A stretch of 64,000 nucleotides of DNA from JAOUEA01 sp963797635 (GTDB lineage: Bacteria; Actinomycetota; UBA4738; HRBIN12): positions 1 through 64,000 of the forward strand of contig CAWCPZ010000011.1 in NCBI GenBank assembly GCA_963797635.1, written 5' to 3'. The notes under the pieces were generated by a model, which was not told where the DNA came from, made no database searches, and saw nothing but the letters and a program-made list of their open reading frames with translations. Within the stretch, counting starts at the first letter, position 1, and every line of letters starts with the position of its first letter. The translations under genes were made by a program, and so were the position numbers. Of this stretch, positions 1 to 7,735 are shown in pieces.

Positions 1-51
1 CATCCCCCGATACCGAACTTCGAGTAGGACTGAGTCCTAGCCGAAGGGTCG

Positions 52-255
52 ATGCCAGAACGGTTGGGACACACCGATACTTGGCGCATGATCGAAGCGG
101 GAACAGCCTGTCCGAACTGCGGCTCCGGAGCATTGATCGAACACGCCGTCCATGACGGCATGGGATGGGTTCACCAGCTGGAATGTGAGGACTGCCGGCA
201 CATCCTGGAGTCCATCTCGTACCTGAGCCAGGAGTCGGCGTGGGTGTCGAAGTAG
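52..255 (+). CDS. Small zinc-ribbon protein, 67 aa, function unknown
   Basis: This short protein has a CPNC knuckle near residues 20-23 and a CEDC knuckle near residues 45-48. The two CxxC pairs are typical of a four-cysteine zinc ribbon. The ATG follows a purine-rich CGAAGGG that can serve as a ribosome binding site about 4 nt upstream. There is no signal peptide or membrane segment, so it is probably cytosolic. No neighbour suggests a pathway, and I do not recognise the family beyond the zinc-ribbon fold. Reading-frame quality and the paired cysteines make it likely real. Confidence 0.6.
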   Translation: MPERLGHTDTWRMIEAGTACPNCGSGALIEHAVHDGMGWVHQLECEDCRHILESISYLSQESAWVSK

Positions 256-305
256 GTCCTCCGGCTCGCCTCGGCCGTGTCAGTCCCGCTGGCTACCGTG
301 GGGTC

Positions 306-395
306 ATGAGGTCATCGCTGTTCGACGCTGCGTGGAGGATCGCGGCCATCGTGCTGGTCTTCTTCGCGGTCGCCTGGACGCTCCACGCGATCTAG
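306..395 (+). CDS. Possible 29-aa single-span membrane peptide
   Basis: The frame encodes a short basic/amphipathic start followed by a hydrophobic stretch (AAIVLVFFAVAW) and a polar end. It overlaps the stop of the convergent membrane-protein gene by 4 nt. No strong ribosome binding site is visible upstream of the ATG. Such one-helix peptides are real in many bacteria, but here only the hydropathy supports it, so this is a weak call. Confidence 0.3.
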   Translation: MRSSLFDAAWRIAAIVLVFFAVAWTLHAI

Positions 396-1051
396 CTCAG
401 CGTCGTGCGGGGCGTGCTGCTCCCCGTTGGCGGAGGGATCGAAGGGCGCCGAGGCGGACGTTCACGCATCGGTGTGGCGGACGCCGACACCAGCAGCAGG
501 GTCCCCACCACCACGGCATCGAGGATGATGCTGCCGGCCACCATCAGGGTCTCGGAGCACGACTGCGTCCCGAGTCGCGCGCACTCACCGTCCAGCAGGG
601 TGCGAACGACCCACGCCAACCCGACACCCCCGGCCAGGACACCGACGGAGGCCCGGCGTAGGGACGCGGGGAAGCCCGTCGGTGCGCGAGCAAGACGCAG
701 CGACACCAGCCCGACGAGGACGATCCCGAGGGTGAACCCCCGGGCGGCAGCGGGGAGACCGTCCCCGTAGCTCGCCTGGATGCCTCCGTCGATCAGATCC
801 AGCTGCTGAAGGTTCTCCGGGACGAACACCCAGCCGACCAACCCGGCGGTCGCGCCGGCGAGGCCGCCGACGAGTGCCATGGACGCGGCGGGTGCCAGCT
901 TCCAGAAGGACATCGCGAGACCAAGGGACACGCACATCCCCAAGAGTCCGACCGCCAGGAACGGTTCGCGCATGGCGAGAGCGTGCCACTCCGGCATCGC
1001 AGGAAGGAAGGGGTGCCACAGCAATGCCACGCGTACCGTGCAAACCTTCAC
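392..1051 (-). CDS. Multi-pass membrane protein, unknown function
   Basis: The 219-residue product has about five hydrophobic segments, at roughly 30-50, 57-76, 103-120, 135-152 and 168-190, joined by short loops, and an Arg/Pro-rich cytosolic tail. I do not recognise a family. The GTG start at 1051 is the longest choice. No ribosome binding site or -10 decides between it and the internal ATGs near residues 19 and 27, and the start nearest residue 27 would put the first helix at the N-terminus. It is divergent from the Bfd/bacterioferritin pair and probably shares the intergenic region with it. Confidence 0.55.
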   Translation of the reverse strand: MKVCTVRVALLWHPFLPAMPEWHALAMREPFLAVGLLGMCVSLGLAMSFWKLAPAASMALVGGLAGATAGLVGWVFVPENLQQLDLIDGGIQASYGDGLPAAARGFTLGIVLVGLVSLRLARAPTGFPASLRRASVGVLAGGVGLAWVVRTLLDGECARLGTQSCSETLMVAGSIILDAVVVGTLLLVSASATPMRERPPRRPSIPPPTGSSTPRTTLS

Positions 1052-1133
1052 ATCGGTGCGTTCTCGGGATGACCGCTAGGCTGTGCCTCGATCCCGAACC
1101 GAGGATCCGCCCGCATCGAGAGCGAGGCATGCT

Positions 1134-1334
1134 GTGTACGTCTGCCTGTGTCTAGCGATCTCCGATCGAGCGATCCGCGCGGCGGTCGCCGGCGGAGCGC
1201 GAACCCTCGAGTCGTTGGGGGAGGTCAGCGACGCTGGCACCGTGTGCGGCGGATGCATCGAGGAGCTGGAGCGGCTGCTTCGGGAGCGATCGAACGGCAA
1301 CGACGGAGCACCAACGACCGAGCAACCGACTTGA
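1134..1334 (+). CDS. bfd: Bacterioferritin-associated ferredoxin (Bfd-like)
   Basis: The 66-residue product starts MYVCLCLAIS and carries C4, C6, C38 and C41, the C-x-C...C-x2-C pattern that binds the [2Fe-2S] cluster in Bfd. Known Bfd proteins donate electrons through bacterioferritin heme to reduce and release stored iron. I chose the GTG at 1134 because it gives the family's N-terminus directly and follows an AGCGAGG ribosome site. A TAGGCT hexamer at 1077-1082 is a plausible -10 for the operon. The next gene begins 11 nt downstream and encodes bacterioferritin fused to a peroxidase, so the pair is an iron-storage and release unit. Confidence 0.85.
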   Translation: MYVCLCLAISDRAIRAAVAGGARTLESLGEVSDAGTVCGGCIEELERLLRERSNGNDGAPTTEQPT

Positions 1335-1344
1335 GGAGGGGCAC

Positions 1345-2781
1345 GTGCAGGGAAGCCCGAAGGTCATCGAGGCACTGAACGACTTGCTCACGCTCGAACT
1401 GACGGTGGTCAATCAGTACTTCGTGCATTCACGGATGTGCGTGAACTGGGGCTACGGACGGATCGCCGGGCAGCAGCGCGCGATCGCGATGGACGAGATG
1501 CGTGATGCGGAGCAGATCATCGATCGCATCTTGTTCCTGGACGGCGTGCCCAACATGCAACGGCTCGGATCGGTCACGGTTGGCGAAACCGTCAGCGAAC
1601 AGTTCCAGATCGCCCTGGAAGGGGAGCATCGGGCGCTGGAGTTGCTGCATTCGGGGATCGGGATCGCCCTGGAAGAAGGGGACTCGGCGAGCCGCGAGTT
1701 CTTCGCGGGCAGGTTGCTCGAAGAGGAGGCCCACGTGGACTACGCCGAGACCCAACTGGGCTTGATCCAGCGATTGGGTGAGGCGAACTACCTCGCCCAG
1801 CAGATGGCAGACCCTCATAGCTCCAGAGGGGCGGCCGGCTGGACGCTCTTCCCGGCCTCCTGCATCATCGGGAACGTGAGTACTCCGCAAAGCGGGATCC
1901 TTGCCCTCGGAACCACCTCACACGCCTTCCTGGAGCTCGACCTGCGCGCCGATCGGAAGGGCCCCGAGCTCGTGCGCGCGATCGCTTCGCTCCGGGAGCC
2001 GAGGACCACCATCGGAGGCGTCAACCTCGTCGCCGGCTTCCGGCCGGAGCGTTGGCGGGAGGCGGCGCCGGAGGACGCTCCGGCGGACGCCGAGGGCTTC
2101 GAGCACGACCTCGTCGGTATCGAGGGCTTCACGATGCCGGCGACCCAACACGACGCCGTGCTCTGGCTCTCCGGGGGTTCGTACGACGTGGTCTTCGACA
2201 CGGCTCACGCCGCGCTCGCCGAGCTCGACGCTCTCGCTGCGGTAGCGGAGGAAACCGCCTGCTGGCCCTACCACCACGACCGAGATCTGACCGGGTTCGT
2301 GGACGGGAGCGAGAACCCGAGTCTGATCGAGGCGGCCGAGGTCGCGCTGATCGCCGAAGGGAGCCCTGGGGAAGGAGGAACGATCCTGCTCCTGCAGCGA
2401 TGGCGCCACGACGCGGTCGCATGGGGATCGCTCGGCGTCCCCCAGCAGGAGCAGGCGATGGGACGCACGAAGTCGGAGAGCGTGGAGCTCGACGACAAGG
2501 CGCCGTCCTCCCACGTGGCACGAACGGACCAAGACCGGTTCGGCAAGGTCTTCCGGCGCAACATGCCGTACGGAACGGTGACCGATCACGGCACGATGTT
2601 CGTTGGCTTCAGCGCGGAACAACGCCGGCTGACGGCCATGCTCGAAAGCATGGCCGGACTCACGGACGGCGTTCGTGACGCGCTCACGATCTACACCCAG
2701 CCACTGACCGGCGCCTACTACTTCGTCCCATCAACCGAAGCGATATCGAGGTGCACCGAGAGCCAGGACGCACCGATCTAG
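1345..2781 (+). CDS. Bacterioferritin-DyP peroxidase fusion protein
   Basis: Residues 1-156 are bacterioferritin that aligns without gaps to E. coli Bfr numbering: ferroxidase ligands E18, E51, E94, E127 and H130, and heme ligand M52. H54 is replaced by D54. Residues 157-177 form a linker without a stop. Residues 178-478 are a complete B-type dye-decolorizing peroxidase with the GFVDG motif at 317-321 (distal D320), the likely proximal heme ligand H390 in SSHVAR, and R404/R405 before MPYG. The DyP half starts VSTPQSGIL, like a free-standing DyP, and codon 178 is GTG, but it has no usable ribosome site. The start at 1345 follows GAGGAGGGGCAC. If real, a 24-mer ferritin cage would display or contain 24 peroxidases. 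A base error hiding a Bfr stop (a TAG sits in another frame at 1816) is the main alternative. Confidence 0.8.
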   Translation: MQGSPKVIEALNDLLTLELTVVNQYFVHSRMCVNWGYGRIAGQQRAIAMDEMRDAEQIIDRILFLDGVPNMQRLGSVTVGETVSEQFQIALEGEHRALELLHSGIGIALEEGDSASREFFAGRLLEEEAHVDYAETQLGLIQRLGEANYLAQQMADPHSSRGAAGWTLFPASCIIGNVSTPQSGILALGTTSHAFLELDLRADRKGPELVRAIASLREPRTTIGGVNLVAGFRPERWREAAPEDAPADAEGFEHDLVGIEGFTMPATQHDAVLWLSGGSYDVVFDTAHAALAELDALAAVAEETACWPYHHDRDLTGFVDGSENPSLIEAAEVALIAEGSPGEGGTILLLQRWRHDAVAWGSLGVPQQEQAMGRTKSESVELDDKAPSSHVARTDQDRFGKVFRRNMPYGTVTDHGTMFVGFSAEQRRLTAMLESMAGLTDGVRDALTIYTQPLTGAYYFVPSTEAISRCTESQDAPI

Positions 2782-2891
2782 GATCAGCCGATCCGCCGGC
2801 GCCCGACGTCGGTTGACGAAGCCGAAGAGGTGGGCCTAGCTTCAGGATCAGGTTCACGATCTGAGCCGACCACCACGAGCGAGGAGGGATC

Positions 2892-3305
2892 ATGTCGACC
2901 CGTCTCAACCCGTACATCGCATTCGACGGCAACGCCAAGGAGGCGATGGAGTTCTATCGCGACGTGTTCGGCGGGTCGCTGAACATCAGCACGTTCGGTG
3001 AGTTCGGGAACGACGATCCCGCGGTGGCCGACAAGACGATGCATGCGATGCTCGAGACCGACAACGGGCTCACCCTCATGGCCTCGGATGGGCCTCCCGG
3101 CGCCGAGCTCACTCGCGGCGACAACATCACGATCTCGCTGAGCGGGGAAGACGCCGAGGATCTCCGGGGCTACTGGAACAAGCTCTCCGACGGTGGCTCG
3201 GTCACGATGCCCCTCGAGAAGCAGATGTGGGGAGACGAGTTCGGCATGTGCGTCGACCGGTTCGGGATCCCGTGGATGGTCGACATCGTGCCGGCGTCGA
3301 CCTAG
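2892..3305 (+). CDS. VOC/PhnB-like glyoxalase-fold protein
   Basis: The 137-residue product begins MSTRLNPYIAFDGNAKEAME and shows the VOC-superfamily layout seen in PhnB-like proteins: N-terminal FYRDVFGG, a central M-HAML-strand, and the C-terminal MWGDEFGMCVDRFGIPWMV segment. These proteins are small soluble beta-alpha-beta dimers. Many have no assigned substrate, so the reaction cannot be named. The ATG has a good GAGGAGGG ribosome site. The gene converges on a PAP2-family gene whose annotated frame overlaps its 3-prime end. Confidence 0.85.
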   Translation: MSTRLNPYIAFDGNAKEAMEFYRDVFGGSLNISTFGEFGNDDPAVADKTMHAMLETDNGLTLMASDGPPGAELTRGDNITISLSGEDAEDLRGYWNKLSDGGSVTMPLEKQMWGDEFGMCVDRFGIPWMVDIVPAST

Positions 3306-3912
3306 GGCGTCGATGACCCGTTCTCCGGGTCCGCGCCGGGATCAGCAGGTTGACGGCGCTGCCGATCGCCAGACCGAGTGCGGAACCACCGACCACGTCG
3401 AGCGGGAGGTGGGCTCCGACGTACATCCGCGCGAGGGGCACGAACCCCGAAAGCGCGGCGAGCGACCACCGCCAACCGCCCGTCACGGACGGCAGAGCGA
3501 CCACCGTCAGGGCGGCAGAGACCGCCGCGTGTCCGGATGGGAAGCCGAGGTCGCCTTCTTCAACACCTCGGAGCCGGACGTCGCCGATGACGCCCGCCGG
3601 ACGTTCCCGGCCGATGATTCGTTTGAGCGCCTTCGCCGACAGCCAGGCGGTGGTCCCGCCGACCCCCATCGCGAGCGCGAGGCGCGGTCGGTTGCGGGCG
3701 AAGGCGAGAACGGCCGATGCTGGGACCGTGCCGAAGGTTCCGTATTGCATCGGGAGCCAGACCGCTGGATAGCCGGCTTCCGGGAGGTCGTTCACGGCCC
3801 GGAACGCCAGGACCTCGGTCCGGGAGATCGGTCGGCGCGCGAGCGCCGCGGTCCCGACGAGGGTGCCGACGCCGAGGGCAAGACCGGCAAGATCTCGAGT
3901 CGACCGGGCCAC
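3202..3912 (-). CDS. PAP2-family membrane phosphatase
   Basis: The three PAP2 signatures are present: K97-R98...R103-P104 in KRIIGRERP, P125-S-G-H128, and R162...H168...D172 in RMYVGAHLPLD, with several membrane helices between them. The family removes phosphate from lipid phosphates such as undecaprenyl or phosphatidate pyrophosphates at the outer membrane face. The GTG start at 3912 lies 5 nt after TAGGCT (3918-3923), suggesting a leaderless mRNA. The last about 40 residues are Arg-rich and run antisense through the VOC gene. In another frame the protein would end ADPENGSSTP at a TAG at 3302-3304, so an indel near 3345 probably extends this frame falsely. Confidence 0.8.
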   Translation of the reverse strand: MARSTRDLAGLALGVGTLVGTAALARRPISRTEVLAFRAVNDLPEAGYPAVWLPMQYGTFGTVPASAVLAFARNRPRLALAMGVGGTTAWLSAKALKRIIGRERPAGVIGDVRLRGVEEGDLGFPSGHAAVSAALTVVALPSVTGGWRWSLAALSGFVPLARMYVGAHLPLDVVGGSALGLAIGSAVNLLIPARTRRTGHRRPRSTPARCRPSTGSRTGRRTCRTRLPTSASRGAS

Positions 3913-4016
3913 GCTGCAGCCTACCGTGCCCCGCCATGGAGCCGTTCGGAGGATTGCCAGGCTCGTTGCTCCCGTGTTTGACTCCTGCGACTCGTCCGGT
4001 CCCCAAGGAGTTCGGT

Positions 4017-5000
4017 ATGTCCCCTCGCTCCCGTCGTTCCGTGATCCTCGCCTTCGCCGCGCTGCTGCTCGGCGGAGCCACGCTGGCGGCTCCCGTCACT
4101 CCCAGCGTTGCTGCCCCTCCGGAACCCGACCCGGTGATCACCGCGGTCGGCGACATGGTGTGCCAGTCGTTCAGCCAGAGCGATGGAGAGGGAGCATGCC
4201 GATCGGACGAGGTGGCCGACCTGATCACCGGCCTGGCGCCCGACGCGTTCCTGGCGCTGGGGGACCTGCAGTACAACAACGGCTCGCTCGAGGAGTTCGA
4301 ACGCGTCTACGACAAGCAGTTCGGACACCTCCTGCCCATCACGATGCCTGCGCCCGGCAATCACGAATACGAGACCGAAGGCGCGCAGGGCTACTTCGAC
4401 TACTTCGGGGAGCGTGCCCACGGACCCGAGGGGTACTACTCGTTCGACCTCGGCAGCTGGCATGTCGTCTCGCTGAACTCGACCATCTGCCGCGACGACC
4501 CGGGTTGCGGTCCGGGAACGCCGCAGTACGAATGGCTCGCGAACGACCTCGCCGCCCACGGCGACGCCACGTGCACCCTGGCGTTCCAGCATCACCCGAC
4601 GTTCGACTGGCGACCGTGGCAGAAGTTCGTCGATCCGGACGACCCTCGGCCGAATGGCGGCTCCGAGACCGCCATGTACCTCGACCTGTGGAAGCTCATG
4701 GACCGAACCGGCGTGGACGTGATGCTCGCGGGCCACAACCACATCTACCACCGCTGGGCGCCCCAGACGGCGAACGGCACCCGCGACGCGAACGGCATCC
4801 GTCAATTCACGATCGGCACCGGCGGTCGATCGCTCTATCCGTTGGGTAAGAAGCCCCGGCCGGCCAACCTGCTGGCGGTCCAGAACAAGGCGTTCGGCGT
4901 GCTCCAGTTGACCCTCCACGAGGGAAGCTACGACTACGCCTGGACGGGACTGCCCACCGACCCGGTGTTCCGCGATCGCGGATCGTTCAACTGTGCGTAA
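4017..5000 (+). CDS. Secreted calcineurin-like metallophosphoesterase
   Basis: The 327-residue product has a signal peptide (basic N-terminus, hydrophobic AFAALLLGGATLA, Ala-rich cleavage region near residue 33). It carries the metallophosphatase metal-binding blocks: AVGDMV, GDLQYNN, PGNHEYE, QHHP and AGHNHIYHR. The architecture resembles the purple-acid-phosphatase-like alkaline phosphatase family, which hydrolyses phosphate esters outside the cell. The ATG at 4017 was chosen because AAGGAG lies 7 nt upstream and the signal peptide starts there; the open frame upstream is antisense to the PAP2 gene. Its substrate is unknown. Confidence 0.88.
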   Translation: MSPRSRRSVILAFAALLLGGATLAAPVTPSVAAPPEPDPVITAVGDMVCQSFSQSDGEGACRSDEVADLITGLAPDAFLALGDLQYNNGSLEEFERVYDKQFGHLLPITMPAPGNHEYETEGAQGYFDYFGERAHGPEGYYSFDLGSWHVVSLNSTICRDDPGCGPGTPQYEWLANDLAAHGDATCTLAFQHHPTFDWRPWQKFVDPDDPRPNGGSETAMYLDLWKLMDRTGVDVMLAGHNHIYHRWAPQTANGTRDANGIRQFTIGTGGRSLYPLGKKPRPANLLAVQNKAFGVLQLTLHEGSYDYAWTGLPTDPVFRDRGSFNCA

Positions 5001-5011
5001 CCAGAGGACCT

Positions 5012-5366
5012 TCAGGTTCCGCGTTGCGCGGCGAGGAGCCCCGCCACGCGTTCGATGAGGTCGAAGGGGATGGGCTGCTTCAGCGGGAACTTCAGCGTGC
5101 CCTTGGCCGCGCGATACGGCGCGAGCTCTCCGCTCGAACGCCTCGTCCCCCGATGGGATCGGATAGACGGCGACGTGATGCTTCCACCCCGCGAAGTACA
5201 CGAAGGCGCTGCCGTCGAGCGTGAACGTGGGGATCTGATAGCTGATCGTCTCCGCGGCCTCGGGCACGGCGGCGCGGATCCGACGCCGGATCTCCTCGAG
5301 GATGATGCGTACATCGTCGGGGAACGAACCGATGTACTCGTCAACGGTCGCGAACGTCGTGGCCAC
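5012..5366 (-). pseudogene. DUF1801 (YdhG-like) protein broken by one frameshift
   Basis: The N-terminal part (ATTFATVDEYIGSFPDDV through YPIPSGDEAFE) lies in one frame and the C-terminal part (ELAPYRAAKGTLKFPLKQ to the stop) in another. Joined, they give a normal-length DUF1801 protein of about 118 residues, a small soluble family of uncertain role that includes iron-chaperone-like members. The shift lies at about 5125-5133. The GTG start at 5366 follows GGAAGGA on the minus strand. Both halves are fully conserved, so a sequencing indel is more likely than true inactivation. A strong terminator hairpin lies upstream at 5453-5479 and insulates it from the next gene. Confidence 0.75.
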
Positions 5367-5452
5367 TGGAGCGTCCTTCCGGTCAGCACGCACATGATGA
5401 CCCACGCAAGGCGATCGATGCCGAGACTGCCGACCACGTACCCGGAATCAAA

Positions 5453-5479
5453 GAAGGAGCCCTCGCTGGGGGCTCCTTC
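5453..5479 (-). terminator. Rho-independent terminator hairpin
   Basis: A perfect 10-bp stem (GAAGGAGCCC with GGGCTCCTTC) encloses a 7-nt loop. It lies just downstream of the 30-aa membrane peptide gene on the minus strand and stops its transcript before the DUF1801 gene. The A-rich flank AATCAAA reads as a T-rich tail on the minus strand. Confidence 0.75.
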
Positions 5480-5517
5480 ACGTTTCGACGTCTCCAGGTG
5501 TTCTGAAGATCGGTCGC

Positions 5518-5610
5518 TCAGGCCTTCCTGAGCATCAGATAGAACATCGTCGCGATGGTAAGAGCGAACGCGCCGATGAAGTAGAGGCCGATCGGAGCGG
5601 CTGCGATCAT
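5518..5610 (-). CDS. 30-aa single-helix membrane protein
   Basis: The peptide starts MIAAAPIGLYFIGAFALT and ends MLRKA, one hydrophobic helix with a positive C-terminus. It is too short for most gene finders. It has one of the best ribosome sites in the window, AAGGAGG ending 5 nt before the ATG, and is followed by a strong terminator at 5453-5479. Together these make a complete monocistronic unit. I know no family for it. By analogy, such peptides often act as subunits or regulators of larger membrane complexes, but nothing here names the partner. Confidence 0.65.
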   Translation of the reverse strand: MIAAAPIGLYFIGAFALTIATMFYLMLRKA

Positions 5611-5714
5611 GTGATCCTCCTTCCCCAAGGCCTTCGGTGATCAGGCTTTCGTGGGTCGGAAGGGTGATCAGTGCCTCACCTGTAGTGTCTCACCGATGGC
5701 GCAGAGCACGACCG

Positions 5715-6104
5715 CTAGCGTCCGCTGCGCTCCTTGATGGCGGCTTCGATCCGGGCGCAGACCGCGGGCATCTGACTGCGCATGGCCTGGAAGTCGCGGG
5801 AGTGCATCACGATCGCGCGAACGGGTGTCGTCGCGGTCACGCTGGCGGTACGGCGTTCGTGCTCCACCAGCGCGATCTCGCCGAAGAAGTCGCCCGGCCC
5901 GAGGTCGGTGAGGTGCTGGTCGTCCTTGCGCACGTCCACGGTCCCTTCCAGCAGGACGAAGAACTCGTGCGCGAACCGCCCTTGGTCCACCAGCCTGAAG
6001 CCGGCGGGCTCGTCGATCTCGTCCGCCCACCGGGCGATCTGCTCGCGATCCTTCTTCGACAGTTCCGCGAACAGCGGTATCCCGTTCAGGCTCTTGGTGT
6101 CCAC
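5715..6104 (-). CDS. Single-domain cyclic-nucleotide-binding protein
   Basis: The 129-residue product is almost entirely one cNMP-binding (CAP_ED) domain. After the N-terminal helix NGIPLFAELSKKDREQIA come the beta-roll and the phosphate-binding cassette GDFFGEIALVEHERRTASV, where E and R of the FGE...R-A pattern contact cAMP in known members. No helix-turn-helix or enzymatic domain is attached, so it is a stand-alone sensor that probably acts on a partner protein. A start with GGGAGAT at the right spacing supports position 6104. A hairpin terminator at 6161-6187 separates it from the upstream minus-strand gene. Confidence 0.85.
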   Translation of the reverse strand: MDTKSLNGIPLFAELSKKDREQIARWADEIDEPAGFRLVDQGRFAHEFFVLLEGTVDVRKDDQHLTDLGPGDFFGEIALVEHERRTASVTATTPVRAIVMHSRDFQAMRSQMPAVCARIEAAIKERSGR

Positions 6105-6160
6105 GCGATCTCCCTTTCGTGACGGCAGGGACAGTATGCCCCGAGCCCGGTCGGCATGAA

Positions 6161-6187
6161 ATGAAGGGGGCCGAGGGCCCCCTTCAT
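6161..6187 (-). terminator. Terminator hairpin after the secreted-protein gene
   Basis: A perfect 12-bp stem (ATGAAGGGGGCC with its complement) encloses a 3-nt loop. It sits 40 nt beyond the stop of the minus-strand surface-protein gene that ends at 6228, in the orientation to end that transcript. Confidence 0.75.
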
Positions 6188-6227
6188 CCGTGGTCGACCG
6201 AGGAACGCTCCTCGGCGGTCGATCGCC

Positions 6228-7469
6228 TCAGCCCTTGCAGACCGTCACGGTCTTGCTGGCGGTCTGGCTGACGTCGTCGTCTTCTTCAAGAGCGTCGCCA
6301 CGTTCGTGTGGTCGGCGCATCCCGACGTCGGGACGTGGATGCTTCGGTTGTAGACGAAGGTCTTCGTCCCGCACGGCGTGCCGAGCTTCTTCACCGTTCC
6401 GGCGTCCAGGACGTCGGTGATCTTCGCGCACGCGTCGATCTTGGTGAAGGTGAACGGGATCTTCGTGAAGATGAAGTTCGCCGACCCCGCCGGCAGCTCC
6501 GCCCCGTTGGAGAGCGTCTGCGCCTCCCAGGTCACGGTCACGCTGTTGTTCAGCTGGCCGTAACTGATGAGGTCGAACTCGCAGCGATACGAGAAGGACG
6601 CTTCCGCGGTCGAGATCGTGACGTCCACCGCATCATCGACGACGCACTCGACATCGTTGGACAGGTGGTCGGTCACGGTCACATGTTGGACCGGGATGGT
6701 GTCGCCGTTCGCGTCGACGTTCGGGTTGAACACCGTGATCGTGCCCACCACCACGATATTGGTCTTCTGGGCCGCCGATCGAGTGGCTTTCACCGTGTAC
6801 TGGAAGGCCGCGCTGCCGCTCGGCTGCGTGGCGCTGTTCCGATCGACGTCCTTCGTGATGCCCCAGGAGTAGATCTTGTCGTAGGTGCCGCTCGCGTCCT
6901 TGACCACGGTGAGGTCGAAGGCCGATGGAGCGTTCCCTTCCTGGATCTTGAAGGCGTCGTACTTGCACTTCGACGGCGTGACCGGGGTGCCATTCTGCAG
7001 CGAGCAGATCGCCAGGATGTAGACGCCGCCCGGGTTGGGCGTGTCGGCGTAGGGCAGCCAACCTGATCTTGTTGTTGGCGAAGTCGTGGCTGCCCCCGTA
7101 GGAGGTGATCGTGCCACCCGTCACGGTGAACCTCCGGTTGGTGTAGGTGTCGAAGTCGTCCGACAGGTTCTTGGGCGTGCCGTCGTTCGGGTTGGCCTGC
7201 CCGCCGGGGGCGAGGACCGCGAAGAAGTAGGTGCCGTCGCCGACGTAGGCCACGTTCGGCCCGCCGTTCAGCCAGACGAACTGCTTGCCGTCGTAGATGT
7301 TGCAGTTGATGTCCTCGTTGCCGTTCTTGCAGTGGCCGGTGCCGTCGACGGCCGTGTTCGTCGTCGTGAAGGCGGCTCCGGTCACGGCGCCGGCGCTACC
7401 GGGGATCAGCGCGAACGCCGCCAGGGTGAACATGGACAGGGCGAGCGCCAAGGAACGATGTGATCGCAT
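6228..7469 (-). pseudogene. Secreted surface protein, two frameshifts
   Basis: The product begins MRSHRSLALALSMFTLAAF, a clear signal peptide ending near GSAGA. It is followed by a Thr/Asn-rich mature protein with cysteine pairs and two beta-sandwich-like regions, including a VTVTDHLSNDVEC segment that resembles DUF11/pilin-type repeats. Three frames must be joined. The first holds signal to NNKIRL and breaks near 7060. The second holds PYADTPNPGG to NVATL and breaks near 6290. The last gives EEDDDVSQTASKTVTVCKG and a stop at 6228. Spliced length is about 412 residues. All three parts look conserved, so indels in the read data are the likely cause. The protein is exported and may be displayed on the cell surface; its role is unknown. 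Confidence 0.65.
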
Positions 7470-7686
7470 GGGGTCCTCTCGGGGGTTGAGGGGCAGTGGG
7501 GACGAGGGTGGTGGCTGAGGGGGATCCTTCGTGCTGGTCTCCTTCCTCGATGGGGAAGGTTCGTCCGTTTCGCGAAGGATATACCGATGTAGGCAGTTCG
7601 GCCTAGGACCTTCGGCAAGAAAATGCCGAGAACGGGTCAGATCTCCCGTGGAGGCGGGTGTCGCTCGGAGGGAACCGCTGGAAACG

Positions 7687-7716
7687 GAAGAGGGGCGGCT
7701 CGCGCCGCCCCTCTTC
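7687..7716 (-). terminator. Terminator after GH26-like gene
   Basis: A 13-bp perfect stem (GAAGAGGGGCGGC with GCCGCCCCTCTTC) surrounds a 4-nt loop, 20 nt past the stop of the minus-strand gene at 7736. Position and symmetry fit an intrinsic terminator. Confidence 0.75.
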
Positions 7717-7735
7717 GATGCTTCGGGCCCGTTCG

